Part shown: piece by piece, positions 1 to 7,640 of the stretch
Layout of the letters: every line of letters begins with the position of its first letter
Position numbering within the stretch: position 1 is the first letter of the stretch
DNA from: GCA-2683825 sp965662355
GTDB taxonomy: Bacteria; Planctomycetota; UBA1135; GCA-002686595
Direction: 5' to 3'
NCBI GenBank assembly: GCA_965662355.1
Contig: CBFIHP010000018.1
Coordinates: 1-64,000 of the forward strand
Length of the DNA: 64,000 nt
Position numbers and translations under genes: made by a program
The notes under the pieces: generated by a model
Seen by the model: only the letters and a program-made list of their open reading frames with translations
What the model was told of the DNA's origin: nothing
Database searches by the model: none

Positions 1-1
1 T

Positions 2-1822
2 CCCGACCTGACCGTGTGGAGCTTCTGGTGGGAGTTCAACAAAGAGCCCTTCCTGAAACTCAAGTCGCACATCCACAATGCCGGTGAGACCACCGGATCC
101 GACGGCTTCTTTCTCGGTCGTGGTCAAAAGGACCAGGCGAGGGACAGCCTCCGCCCGACGCCCGAGCAGATTCGCCAGACGGTCGTTCCGGCCCTCCTGG
201 GCGCCCTCGAGAGCGAGACGAACAACGACATCGTCACCGGCTGCTTGATCGCACTCGCCAAGATCGGCGACGCGGACAATGAGACCGGCGAGTCCGAATT
301 CGAAGGGCACATCGCCGAGTGGCTGGCGGATTCGAACCAGGAAATCAGCGAGACGGCCGCCGTCTCCCTGGGCATCCTCGCGAACCCGAAGTCGATCGAA
401 ACCCTGAAAGAGCTGCTCTTCGATACGCCCGCCGCGCGCAAGCTCGTCGGTCAAAGCGAAGTTCACTACCGCACCCGCGCGTTCGCCGCCTACGGCCTCG
501 GCCTCATCGGCGCCCGCACGGGCAGCGAGGACGATCGTCGCACGATCGTCGAGACGCTCCACCAGGCCATCGTCAGCGACAGTGCCTCGACCCGCGACGT
601 GCGCGTGTCCTGCATCATCGCCATGGGCCTCGTGCCGCTCGACACGATTTCGTCGGCAGCTCCCGAAGGTCTCAAGAAGGGCGAGGTCGCTCCGCCGCAA
701 GGCTCGCGCACCGCTCAGCTCGACTACCTGATCAACTACTTTGGCGACGACAAGCAAAACTACCTCGTCCGCGCCCACTGCCCGACCGCCATGGCTCGCC
801 TGCTTCAGGGCTTGCCGGCCGAGCAGCACGGCAAGTACAAGGACATGATTGCGGAAGCTCTCATGGACAGCGTCGCGAAGAGCTCCAAGGAGCCCCGCGA
901 AATTCAGCAGAGCGCGATCCTGGCCCTCGGCCTGGTCGGTTCCAACGACGGCAAGAACAAGACGGACAAGGAAATTCGCAAGACGCTTGCGGCCATCCCG
1001 AAGAACGTCAAGGACCTGCAGTCGCGCTACTTCTCCCTCATCGCGATGGCCAAGATCGGCGCCGCGAACGGGGAAGAGTCCACGGAAGACGGCATCAAGG
1101 AAGCCGCGTCGTACCTGACCGGCCAGCTCGCCAAAGGCAAGCAGCTCGCCCGCCCGTGGGCCGGCCTCTCCTGTGGCGTCCTCGGCCGCGGCCTCGCCGA
1201 CACCAGCTCGGGTGACCCGCGCATCTCGGAACTACAGTCCGCCGTTCGCGATGTCCTCTCGGGTGAGAAGGACAACTCCAAGATCGGCGCCTACGCCATC
1301 GCCTCCGGCATCATGGGCGACGTCGAAGCTACGGAATCGCTGCTCGAGAAGTTCGGTCGCCTGCGCGCCGACGAAGCTCGCGGTTACGTCGCGGTTGCCC
1401 TCGGCCTCATGAACGCCCGGGAAGCGATCCAGGACATTCAGAAGGTCGTCAGGGAATCCAAGTATCGTCCCGACCTCCTCAAGCAGGCCGCCATTTCGCT
1501 CGGCCTCCTTGGCGACAAGGAACTGGTTCCTCACCTCATCAACATGCTCGGCGAAGCCAAGAGTCTCGCCACGCAAGCCGCCGTCTCGACGGCACTCGGC
1601 TTCATCGGTGACCAACGCTCGATCGACCCGCTCGTCGAGATGCTCGCCAACGAGGACATCACCCCCACCGCTCGCGGTTTCGCCGCGGTGGCCCTGGGCA
1701 TCGTTGCGGACAAAGAGCCGCTGCCCTGGAACTCCAAGATCGCCCTCGACCTGAACTACCGCGCTTCGACCCAGACCCTGACGAACCAGTCGTCGGGTAC
1801 GGGCATCCTGGACATCCTCTAG
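2..1822 (+). CDS. HEAT-repeat protein, 5' end cut by the window edge
   Basis: The reading frame is open from the first bases (it reads PDLTVWSFWW) and ends with TAG at 1820-1822, so the start lies upstream of the window. An internal GTG at 14 is an unlikely start, because the aromatic motif WSFWWEFN that begins here matches WQTWWHYN at about residue 135 of the next gene. The missing N-terminus therefore probably holds a signal peptide and a linker, as in that paralogue. The visible 600 residues are a chain of alpha-helical HEAT/armadillo-type repeats with recurring AALGLG-like motifs, for example around YGLGLIGA and ALGLVGS. Such solenoids bind protein partners; no catalytic motif is visible. 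The C-terminal blocks (PLPWNSKIALDLNY, then GILDIL at the end) align by eye with the end of the downstream gene, so the two are tandem duplicates. The function is unknown. Confidence 0.85.
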   Translation, partial: PDLTVWSFWWEFNKEPFLKLKSHIHNAGETTGSDGFFLGRGQKDQARDSLRPTPEQIRQTVVPALLGALESETNNDIVTGCLIALAKIGDADNETGESEFEGHIAEWLADSNQEISETAAVSLGILANPKSIETLKELLFDTPAARKLVGQSEVHYRTRAFAAYGLGLIGARTGSEDDRRTIVETLHQAIVSDSASTRDVRVSCIIAMGLVPLDTISSAAPEGLKKGEVAPPQGSRTAQLDYLINYFGDDKQNYLVRAHCPTAMARLLQGLPAEQHGKYKDMIAEALMDSVAKSSKEPREIQQSAILALGLVGSNDGKNKTDKEIRKTLAAIPKNVKDLQSRYFSLIAMAKIGAANGEESTEDGIKEAASYLTGQLAKGKQLARPWAGLSCGVLGRGLADTSSGDPRISELQSAVRDVLSGEKDNSKIGAYAIASGIMGDVEATESLLEKFGRLRADEARGYVAVALGLMNAREAIQDIQKVVRESKYRPDLLKQAAISLGLLGDKELVPHLINMLGEAKSLATQAAVSTALGFIGDQRSIDPLVEMLANEDITPTARGFAAVALGIVADKEPLPWNSKIALDLNYRASTQTLTNQSSGTGILDIL

Positions 1823-1844
1823 GAAACGAAGCGCTCGTATTGCG

Positions 1845-1880
1845 GAGGCCGGCCGAGTACAAACCCGGCCGGCCTCTTTT
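1845..1880 (+). terminator. Rho-independent terminator after the first HEAT-repeat gene
   Basis: A perfect 11-bp stem (1845-1855 GAGGCCGGCCG with 1866-1876) closes a 10-nt loop and is followed by TTTT at 1877-1880. It starts 22 bases after the stop codon. This is a textbook intrinsic terminator on the plus strand, so the two HEAT-repeat paralogues are probably separate transcripts. Confidence 0.8.
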
Positions 1881-2271
1881 CGTATTTGTCCGGGCCAAAG
1901 GGGCGTCCGCCGCGCCCCTCAGCGGCTCTCGGAACCCGGTTTCGAAATCGCACAGCGGGCGGTAACGCTCGTGGGCTTGGGCGAATTCGTTGATCTGTCA
2001 CCCCGAAAGGGGTTCTCGGACATCTCCAGAGGGCTACCGCTGGCCATCGCAGCGCCTATAATGGGCGGGGTGAGCGGCTTCCTCGACCCTCGCGGACCCC
2101 GTTTGCGCTGTTCCCTCTGGGTAACCCTCTGTGCCCGTGGCGGATGTGCGAAAATCGCACATAGCCGACCTAGGCCCCTGGGAGGGAGTTCGCGGCCTGG
2201 CATGGGATTTGTATGTTTTGGGGTGGGCCTGCCCCACCCAAACCGACGATTTCGTAGTTCTGGAACCAACC
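1881..2271 (+). promoter_or_regulatory. Intergenic leader of the second HEAT-repeat gene, with a TATAAT box and two inverted repeats
   Basis: This is the only stretch over 300 bases without a convincing gene. It contains a perfect TATAAT at 2057-2062, but the matching -35 position (about 2034-2039, CTACCG) is poor. If that -10 is used, the transcript has a leader of roughly 200 nt. Inside the leader are an 8-bp inverted repeat around AAA (2144-2162, ATGTGCGA/TCGCACAT), which looks like an operator or a short hairpin, and a 7-bp hairpin GGGTGGG/CCCACCC (2221-2239) about 33 bases before the ATG. Further upstream a 5-bp stem with a GAAA tetraloop lies at 2000-2013. No known riboswitch family was recognised. 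A frame running into the downstream gene from 2131 is open but has no coding character. Confidence 0.4.
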
Positions 2272-4422
2272 ATGAAGATCCTCTCGAACGCCTGCTTCGC
2301 ACTGAGCTCCCTCGTTTTGGTGACGGCCCTGGGTGGAGCCCCATCTGCGGCGTACGCGCTCCCCCAGTTGGATCAGGGCAATCCGGGAGGCCCGGGTGGA
2401 TCGGCCGGCGGCACCGGAGGTGGTGCAGGCGGGTCCAACACCGGCCCCGGCGATACGGTCCCTGGTGGAACACGCGGCGGAAACCCGGCCTCGGGGGGTG
2501 TGAGACCGCCTGTCGCGGGCGCTCCGGTTGCCCCGGCGCCCCCCGGCTACGGGCCCGGGGCCAGCCCCCTGGCCCCGCGCATACCTCCCCCGGGTCTCGA
2601 CTATCCCGGCTCGCCGAACTCGACGCCTCCGCCGGTCACGCCTTCCAGTCCGCCGACCGTGGACAACCCGAACTCGTGGCAAACCTGGTGGCACTACAAC
2701 CGCTGGGCGCACCTGCAAGCGAACGGCGTCGCAACCTCGGGCGGTGATGGCTTCTATCTCGGCCACGGCGAGAAGCCCCAGACTTCGCCGCTCCTGCGGG
2801 TCAGCCGCAACCAGATGCGCAACATCGTCGTCCCGGCTCTGACCTCCGGACTCGTACGCGGCGGCAGCCACGACTTCGCCGTGTACTCGCTCCACGCACT
2901 CGCCAAGCTTCGCGGCATCGAAGCCCCCGAGGGACTGGCCAAGTTCGACGAAGTCGCACGCAGCATCATCCGCAACGGCAGTCAGCTCACCGCCGAGAAA
3001 GCCGTGCTGGCCCTCGGCATCCGTGGTGAGGATCGCTTCGTTCCCTGGCTAACCTCCATCCTCGCCGACACGCAAGCGGGTCGCGAACTGACCGGGCGCT
3101 CCAAGATCGGACATCGCCTACGCGCTTTCGCAGCCTACGGCCTCGGCCTGCTCGGCGATCGGACACAAGACCCAGAGGTCAAGCTCAAGATAATGGCCGC
3201 CCTCAGCGAGTCGCTCGCCGTCGAGCGCGACGAGGTGCAGGCTGCTTGCATCTTCGCCCTGGGCCTGACTCCGCTGTCCCTGCCCTCCGACGCACCGGAC
3301 GGTGTTCTCGCTGGATTGACCCGGGTCGACCAGGTCATGCACCTCCTGAATTTCTTCGAGAACGACGAGGCTTCTTTCCTCGCCCGTTCGCAGGTGCCCA
3401 ATGCCCTTGCGCGCCTCGTCGAGGGAGTTCCCGAGTCCTTGCGTTCACGTGTCGCCTATGCGCTCTTGACCGCCTCGGGCATACACTCGAAAGAGCGACG
3501 CGAGGTGCAGAACGCAGCCGTCATCGCCCTCGGCAAGGTCGGACGTTCCGGCCCGGAGCCGATCGACCAGGAGATTCGTTCGCACCTCGAGAAGCTCTTC
3601 TCCAAGAGCGGCGGCGATCGCTCCATTCGCTATCTCGCGACCATCGCGCTCGCGGAAGCCGCGTCTCGTCCCGGTGCCGGCGAGGAGCCCCTCGCCGGAC
3701 TCGCGCCGACACGTCGCACGCTCCTGCGCAGCCTGGATCGTAGCCGTGGCGAGACCCTGGCCTGGACCGCCCTCGCGGTCGGGGTGCTCGAGGAAGACGC
3801 AGCGCTGCGCGGCGGCGTTGCGGATCCGGCCTCCGGCAAGAGCCTGCGCCAGCATTTTGCCCGCAGCCGCTCCGCCGAGGCCACGAGTGCCATTGCCATC
3901 GCACTCGGCATGATGCGCGATCAGGAAGCTGGCGACATCTTGCTCGAGCATATGCAGACCACGGGGAATGCAGGCACGCGTTCCTACAGCGCTCTCGCCC
4001 TGGGCATGATCGGCTTCCCCGGAGCCATCGGGCCCATTCGCAACGTGCTGACCGTTTCTACCAACCAGCCCCGTATCGTCGAGAATGCGGCAATTGCCCT
4101 GTCCTTGCTCGGGGATCAGGAAACGGGTTCGATCCTCTTCAGCATCCTGAAGAAGTCTGCCAACCCGAGGATCCAGGCCTCGGTCGCTTCGGCGATGGGC
4201 TGGATCAAGGATCCCCGCCCGCTTCTCGAGCTTACCCAGCTCATCTCCGATTCGCGGCGCAACGACACCGCTCGCGCCTGGACCGCCGTCTGCATCGGTC
4301 GGATCTGCGACACCGACGACTGGCCCTGGGTCGGTCGTCTCTCGGTGGACGTCCTCTATGACGTCTTCCTGCCGACGCTGATCGAGCCGACGTATCAGAG
4401 CGGACTCCTGGATCTGCCGTAG
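2272..4422 (+). CDS. Exported HEAT-repeat protein with Gly/Pro-rich linker
   Basis: This 716-residue protein starts at the ATG at 2272, which opens a clear signal peptide (MKILSNACFALSSLVLV, cleavage near AAYA/LPQ at about residue 29). In-frame starts further upstream would bury that signal. Residues 30-130 are a low-complexity linker rich in Gly and then Pro (PGGPGGSAGGTGGG, PPVAGAPVAPAPPGYG). From about residue 135 the motif WQTWWHYNRW introduces an alpha-solenoid of HEAT-like repeats that runs to the C-terminus and ends SGLLDLP. The protein is the tandem paralogue of the gene ending at 1822. It is presumably periplasmic or surface-located and serves as a scaffold. No enzymatic residues are visible and no named family beyond HEAT repeats was recognised. 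The gene is followed by an intrinsic terminator, so it is probably monocistronic. Confidence 0.85.
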   Translation: MKILSNACFALSSLVLVTALGGAPSAAYALPQLDQGNPGGPGGSAGGTGGGAGGSNTGPGDTVPGGTRGGNPASGGVRPPVAGAPVAPAPPGYGPGASPLAPRIPPPGLDYPGSPNSTPPPVTPSSPPTVDNPNSWQTWWHYNRWAHLQANGVATSGGDGFYLGHGEKPQTSPLLRVSRNQMRNIVVPALTSGLVRGGSHDFAVYSLHALAKLRGIEAPEGLAKFDEVARSIIRNGSQLTAEKAVLALGIRGEDRFVPWLTSILADTQAGRELTGRSKIGHRLRAFAAYGLGLLGDRTQDPEVKLKIMAALSESLAVERDEVQAACIFALGLTPLSLPSDAPDGVLAGLTRVDQVMHLLNFFENDEASFLARSQVPNALARLVEGVPESLRSRVAYALLTASGIHSKERREVQNAAVIALGKVGRSGPEPIDQEIRSHLEKLFSKSGGDRSIRYLATIALAEAASRPGAGEEPLAGLAPTRRTLLRSLDRSRGETLAWTALAVGVLEEDAALRGGVADPASGKSLRQHFARSRSAEATSAIAIALGMMRDQEAGDILLEHMQTTGNAGTRSYSALALGMIGFPGAIGPIRNVLTVSTNQPRIVENAAIALSLLGDQETGSILFSILKKSANPRIQASVASAMGWIKDPRPLLELTQLISDSRRNDTARAWTAVCIGRICDTDDWPWVGRLSVDVLYDVFLPTLIEPTYQSGLLDLP

Positions 4423-4467
4423 GCGAGATCCAGGGCGGACAGCCGCCCCCCAGGAACCCATCGAACC

Positions 4468-4505
4468 CGGCCCGCTGTCATTGTGCAGCGGGCCGTTCTT
4501 GTTTC
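4468..4505 (+). terminator. Rho-independent terminator after the second HEAT-repeat gene
   Basis: A perfect 10-bp stem (4468-4477 CGGCCCGCTG with 4486-4495) closes an 8-nt loop and is followed by the T-rich tail TTCTTGTTTCTG. It lies 45 bases past the stop codon at 4422. Confidence 0.7.
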
Positions 4506-4545
4506 TGTCGCCACTGCAGCGGCAGGATTCGCTACAAACGGGCGC

Positions 4546-5490
4546 ATGAGCGCGGAGTCTTCCAACCACGTCGAGAATCCCACCCTGGAGATCCACTTCG
4601 GCGACAACCTCCCGATCCTGCGCTCGCTCCCCTCCGCCAGCTACGATCTGATCTATGTCGATCCCCCCTTCAACACGGGCAAGCGCCAGGCACGAACCCG
4701 TGTACGCAGCGTCCAGGACGCGGATGGAGACCACACGGGCTTTCAGGGCAAACGCTATCGCAGCGTGAAGCTCGGGACGGCGAGCTTCGCCGATACGTTC
4801 GATGACTTCCTGGCGTTCATCGAGCCGCGGCTACGAGAAGCACGGCGCCTGCTGAAGCCAGACGGTTCGTTCTTCTTTCACATCGACTACCGCGAGGTTC
4901 ACTACTGCAAGGTCCTCCTCGACCAGATCTTCGGGCGCGAGGCCTTTATCAACGAGATCATCTGGGCCTACGACTACGGCGGGCGCTCCAAGGGCAAGTG
5001 GTCGGCCAAGCACGACAACATCCTCTGGTACGTCAACGACCCCAGCTCCTACACCTTCAATTTCGAGGAGATGGACCGCATCCCCTACATGGCCCCCGGT
5101 CTGGTGGGCGAGGCAAAGGCGGCACGTGGCAAGACCCCGACCGATGTGTGGTGGCACACGATCGTTCCGACCCATGGCAAGGAGCGCACCGGCTATCCGA
5201 CGCAAAAGCCGCTGGGCATTCTGAACCGCATCCTCAAGGTACACACGCGCCCCGGGGATCGCGTGCTGGACTTCTTCGCCGGTAGTGGAACGACCGGCCA
5301 GGCTGCACTCGCCATGGGTCGCGCGTGCACCTTGATCGACGACAACCGGGAAGCCATCGACGTGATGACGAAGCGGCTCTCCATGTTTCGCCCCTACTTT
5401 CCAGGGGCGGTCGCGAACTCAGGTCCCCACGCGAATCAGCAGGCCGAGCCCCAGGATGACGATCCCGGCGGCGACGAATTGCGATCGTAG
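4546..5490 (+). CDS. Solitary site-specific DNA methyltransferase (N6-adenine/N4-cytosine type)
   Basis: This 314-residue SAM-dependent DNA methyltransferase belongs to the N6_N4_Mtase family. The catalytic motif IV (YVDPPFNTG, residues 38-45) comes first and the SAM-binding motif I (LDFFAGSGTTG, about residue 244) comes near the C-terminus, which is the permuted beta-type order. DPPF usually indicates adenine-N6 or cytosine-N4 methylation of duplex DNA. The ATG at 4546 is the natural start, because upstream in-frame codons run into the preceding terminator. No restriction endonuclease, specificity subunit or phage gene flanks it, so it looks like an orphan methylase with a possible epigenetic or protective role. 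The target sequence cannot be read from the protein. The last 24 codons overlap the convergent gene ending at 5419, and the hydrophilic tail (EPQDDDPGGDE) is probably a dispensable read-on. Confidence 0.85.
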   Translation: MSAESSNHVENPTLEIHFGDNLPILRSLPSASYDLIYVDPPFNTGKRQARTRVRSVQDADGDHTGFQGKRYRSVKLGTASFADTFDDFLAFIEPRLREARRLLKPDGSFFFHIDYREVHYCKVLLDQIFGREAFINEIIWAYDYGGRSKGKWSAKHDNILWYVNDPSSYTFNFEEMDRIPYMAPGLVGEAKAARGKTPTDVWWHTIVPTHGKERTGYPTQKPLGILNRILKVHTRPGDRVLDFFAGSGTTGQAALAMGRACTLIDDNREAIDVMTKRLSMFRPYFPGAVANSGPHANQQAEPQDDDPGGDELRS

Positions 5491-5928
5491 TACGGCAGCG
5501 TCTCGATCCTCCTGGCTGATCCCGAGCTCGGTGGCGCGCTGGCGGAAGTCCTCGACCGCGGACTCCCAACCTGGACGGTCATTGGCGGAGAGGCTCGAGG
5601 CCGCGATCGCCGCGGCCAGCTCCTCGGCGCAGCGAAGCGTCGCTTCCGGTTCACCCAGCCACAGGTTGGTCGAGGTGGCACGGTGCAGCAAGCCCAGGTG
5701 TGCGGGCTCGTGGAGGAGCCCCGCATCGACGTGTTCGAGGGCCAGGGCTGGCAGGCCACACTCGTAATAGAGGTTGGCCCAGAAGTACTCGACCTCGGCA
5801 CTCGGATCGAGGCGCTGCAGCTCGAGCACGGTGCTTTTGTAGTCGCCCGTCCGCCAGGCCAGCTCCGCGGCACGGAGGTCCTGGGACAAAAGCAGCCCAA
5901 GGGAAACGGCCAGGCTGGTGACGATCAC
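5419..5928 (-). CDS. Small TPR-like protein with signal peptide and C-terminal membrane anchor
   Basis: This 169-residue protein starts at a GTG (5928) that overlaps the TGA of the upstream gene in the sequence GTGA, so the two are translationally coupled. Residues 2-16 (IVTSLAVSLGLLLSQ) look like a signal peptide or N-terminal anchor. The middle holds one or two tetratricopeptide-like helices (AAELAWRTGDYKSTVLELQR; EYFWANLYYECG). The C-terminus FVAAGIVILGLGLLIRVGT is a single transmembrane helix with almost no tail. The shape resembles small BatE-like TPR membrane proteins, but the sequence is too short to assign. Its 3' end overlaps the convergent methyltransferase gene by 72 bp. Confidence 0.65.
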   Translation of the reverse strand: MIVTSLAVSLGLLLSQDLRAAELAWRTGDYKSTVLELQRLDPSAEVEYFWANLYYECGLPALALEHVDAGLLHEPAHLGLLHRATSTNLWLGEPEATLRCAEELAAAIAASSLSANDRPGWESAVEDFRQRATELGISQEDRDAAVLRSQFVAAGIVILGLGLLIRVGT

Positions 5929-7640
5929 GGTTGACTCTCTCCACGTCTTCGACGCTGGCCTTCTGTGATCGAACGCTCTTGCAGGAGCTCCACCGGCGCG
6001 CAGTTGTCGCTCAGGATCCGGCCCGCTTCCTGTGGTGCCACTTGCACGAGCAGACCGGGTAGCTCTCGCGGTTGCAGCACGCTTGCCACCGCATCTCCAC
6101 CGGGAGACAGGGCGGCGCCACGCAGCGGAAGTTCGGCATCCCGTCTCACGAAGAGCGTGAAGTTGCGCGAGGCGGGGACCGCGGCCAGGAGCACCGGGCG
6201 ATCGAAGGCGCGGGCCGCGGTGCGAGCGACGGTGCGAACCAGCGGGTCGTCGAATCCGAAGCCGCCCAGGTTGGCGCACAGGTAGCCTCCCACCTGCAGG
6301 CTGTCGTGGAGTTCCTGGAAGAACTCGAGAGTGCACAGATGGGCCGGGATCTCGACCTGGTTGGCGTAGCAATCGAGCACGATCTGCTCGAAGCGTTCGC
6401 TCGCCAGGCCTCGCAAGGCGACGCGCGCGTCCATGCCGACGAAGAGGCGATGTTCCAAATCCTCGATCAGTCCCAGGTGTGCCTTTGCAAAGGCGACGAC
6501 CATGGGATCGAGCTCGACACCTGTGAAGCGCAGGGCGATTTCCGGAGGCGCGGCACCCTCGATCACGCGCACGGTCGTCCCGGCACCGAGCCCGAGCACG
6601 AGCACGTTCCAGGACTCCAGCGTGGCTGCACTTTCGCGGGCCCAGTGAACGGGAAGTGCGAAGTCGTTGTAGTAGAAACCCTGGGGCAGGAGTCCGGCCT
6701 CGGGTTGCCAGACCGATTGATAGGAATCGAAGCCCTCGTTGACCTGGAGGTAGCGAAACCCCGACTGGGCGTCATTCGACTCCTGCGGGGCTTCCACCAC
6801 CCGCACGGATTGGTAAGGCGATTCGCCCTGGGCGAGCACGCGCCAGCCCGCGCGTGCATCCGGTCCCTTGGCCTGGGCGTACGGGCCAAGCTCGGGAATC
6901 CCGAGCGCGAAGCCCAAGAACAGGAGCGCCTGGGCGCCGGCCAGCTTCGCCGGAGGTGGTTTCCCGGCGAGATAGAGAGCCAGCACCCCCGCACCCGTGA
7001 GGAGTGCAGCCGCCGTGAGAAACGTCCCGACGAGGCCGAGCCCGGGAACCAGGACGTGGCTGGTTGCGAAGACACCGAGAAGGCTGCCGATGGTTCCGAA
7101 GCAGAGCACGCGACCGCCCGCCTCGCCCGCGCTCTTCTTTTCGGAGCGCGCGATCGATTCCACCGCCAGCGGCGAGACGGCGCCAAGCAACATGGCCGCC
7201 GGAAGGAACAGAAGCAGCGAGACGGCCAAGCTACCCCAGAGGACCAGGGCACCGGCCTCGTGCAGGGCCACGGTCTCGGGCAGAAAGAGCCTCGCCAGGG
7301 GCGCGATCAGGGCCGGGATCCAGGCGGTCAGTGGCCCCGCACAGACGAGGGTCCACCCGAGTCGCTTCAGCGGGGTCTCACCCGACGCCAGGCGTGCCCC
7401 GATCCAGTAGCCCGAAGCCAGGGCCAGCAAGACCACCGCAATCACGTTGGTCCATACGACCAGGCTCGTCCCGAACCATGGCGCGAGCAAGCGCACCGCC
7501 GCAAGTTCGACGATCATGGTTCCCGCACCGCCGATAGCGGCGACGAGGAGAATGGCACGTGACGATTGCGCCTGTCTACTCCGTCTCGCGCTCCAGCTTG
7601 GAGGTGAAGACGCGGCCCCAATCTCCGGAGCTGAAGGCAT
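5925..7640 (-). CDS. Polytopic membrane protein with C-terminal spermidine-synthase-like domain
   Basis: About 571 residues. The N-terminal half has many hydrophobic helices, starting with AILLVAAIGGAGTMIVELAA and WTNVIAVVLLALASGYWIGA. The C-terminal half is a Rossmann methyltransferase fold of the spermidine/spermine synthase type, with SAM-binding VLVLGLGAGTTVRVIEG, the acidic strand end GVELDP and later IVLDCYANQVEIP. Fusions of this kind are common in bacteria and are usually annotated as a fused MFS/spermidine synthase; the substrate is mostly unproven and true aminopropyl transfer is not implied. The start is uncertain. The ATG at 7640 overlaps the preceding gene by 65 bp but keeps the whole first membrane helix, whereas the next ATG would cut it in half. 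It lies in a minus-strand run with coupled neighbours on both sides. Confidence 0.75.
   Translation of the reverse strand: MPSAPEIGAASSPPSWSARRSRQAQSSRAILLVAAIGGAGTMIVELAAVRLLAPWFGTSLVVWTNVIAVVLLALASGYWIGARLASGETPLKRLGWTLVCAGPLTAWIPALIAPLARLFLPETVALHEAGALVLWGSLAVSLLLFLPAAMLLGAVSPLAVESIARSEKKSAGEAGGRVLCFGTIGSLLGVFATSHVLVPGLGLVGTFLTAAALLTGAGVLALYLAGKPPPAKLAGAQALLFLGFALGIPELGPYAQAKGPDARAGWRVLAQGESPYQSVRVVEAPQESNDAQSGFRYLQVNEGFDSYQSVWQPEAGLLPQGFYYNDFALPVHWARESAATLESWNVLVLGLGAGTTVRVIEGAAPPEIALRFTGVELDPMVVAFAKAHLGLIEDLEHRLFVGMDARVALRGLASERFEQIVLDCYANQVEIPAHLCTLEFFQELHDSLQVGGYLCANLGGFGFDDPLVRTVARTAARAFDRPVLLAAVPASRNFTLFVRRDAELPLRGAALSPGGDAVASVLQPRELPGLLVQVAPQEAGRILSDNCAPVELLQERSITEGQRRRRGESQP

Noticed and set aside
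2000..2013. A stem with a GAAA tetraloop as a possible structured RNA or riboswitch
   Set aside because: The stem is only 5 bp and lies upstream of the likely transcription start; no surrounding consensus of a known class was recognised.
3445..4734. A 429-codon minus-strand frame opposite the second HEAT-repeat gene
   Set aside because: It is antisense to a gene with signal peptide and helical repeats, and no family motif is visible in it.
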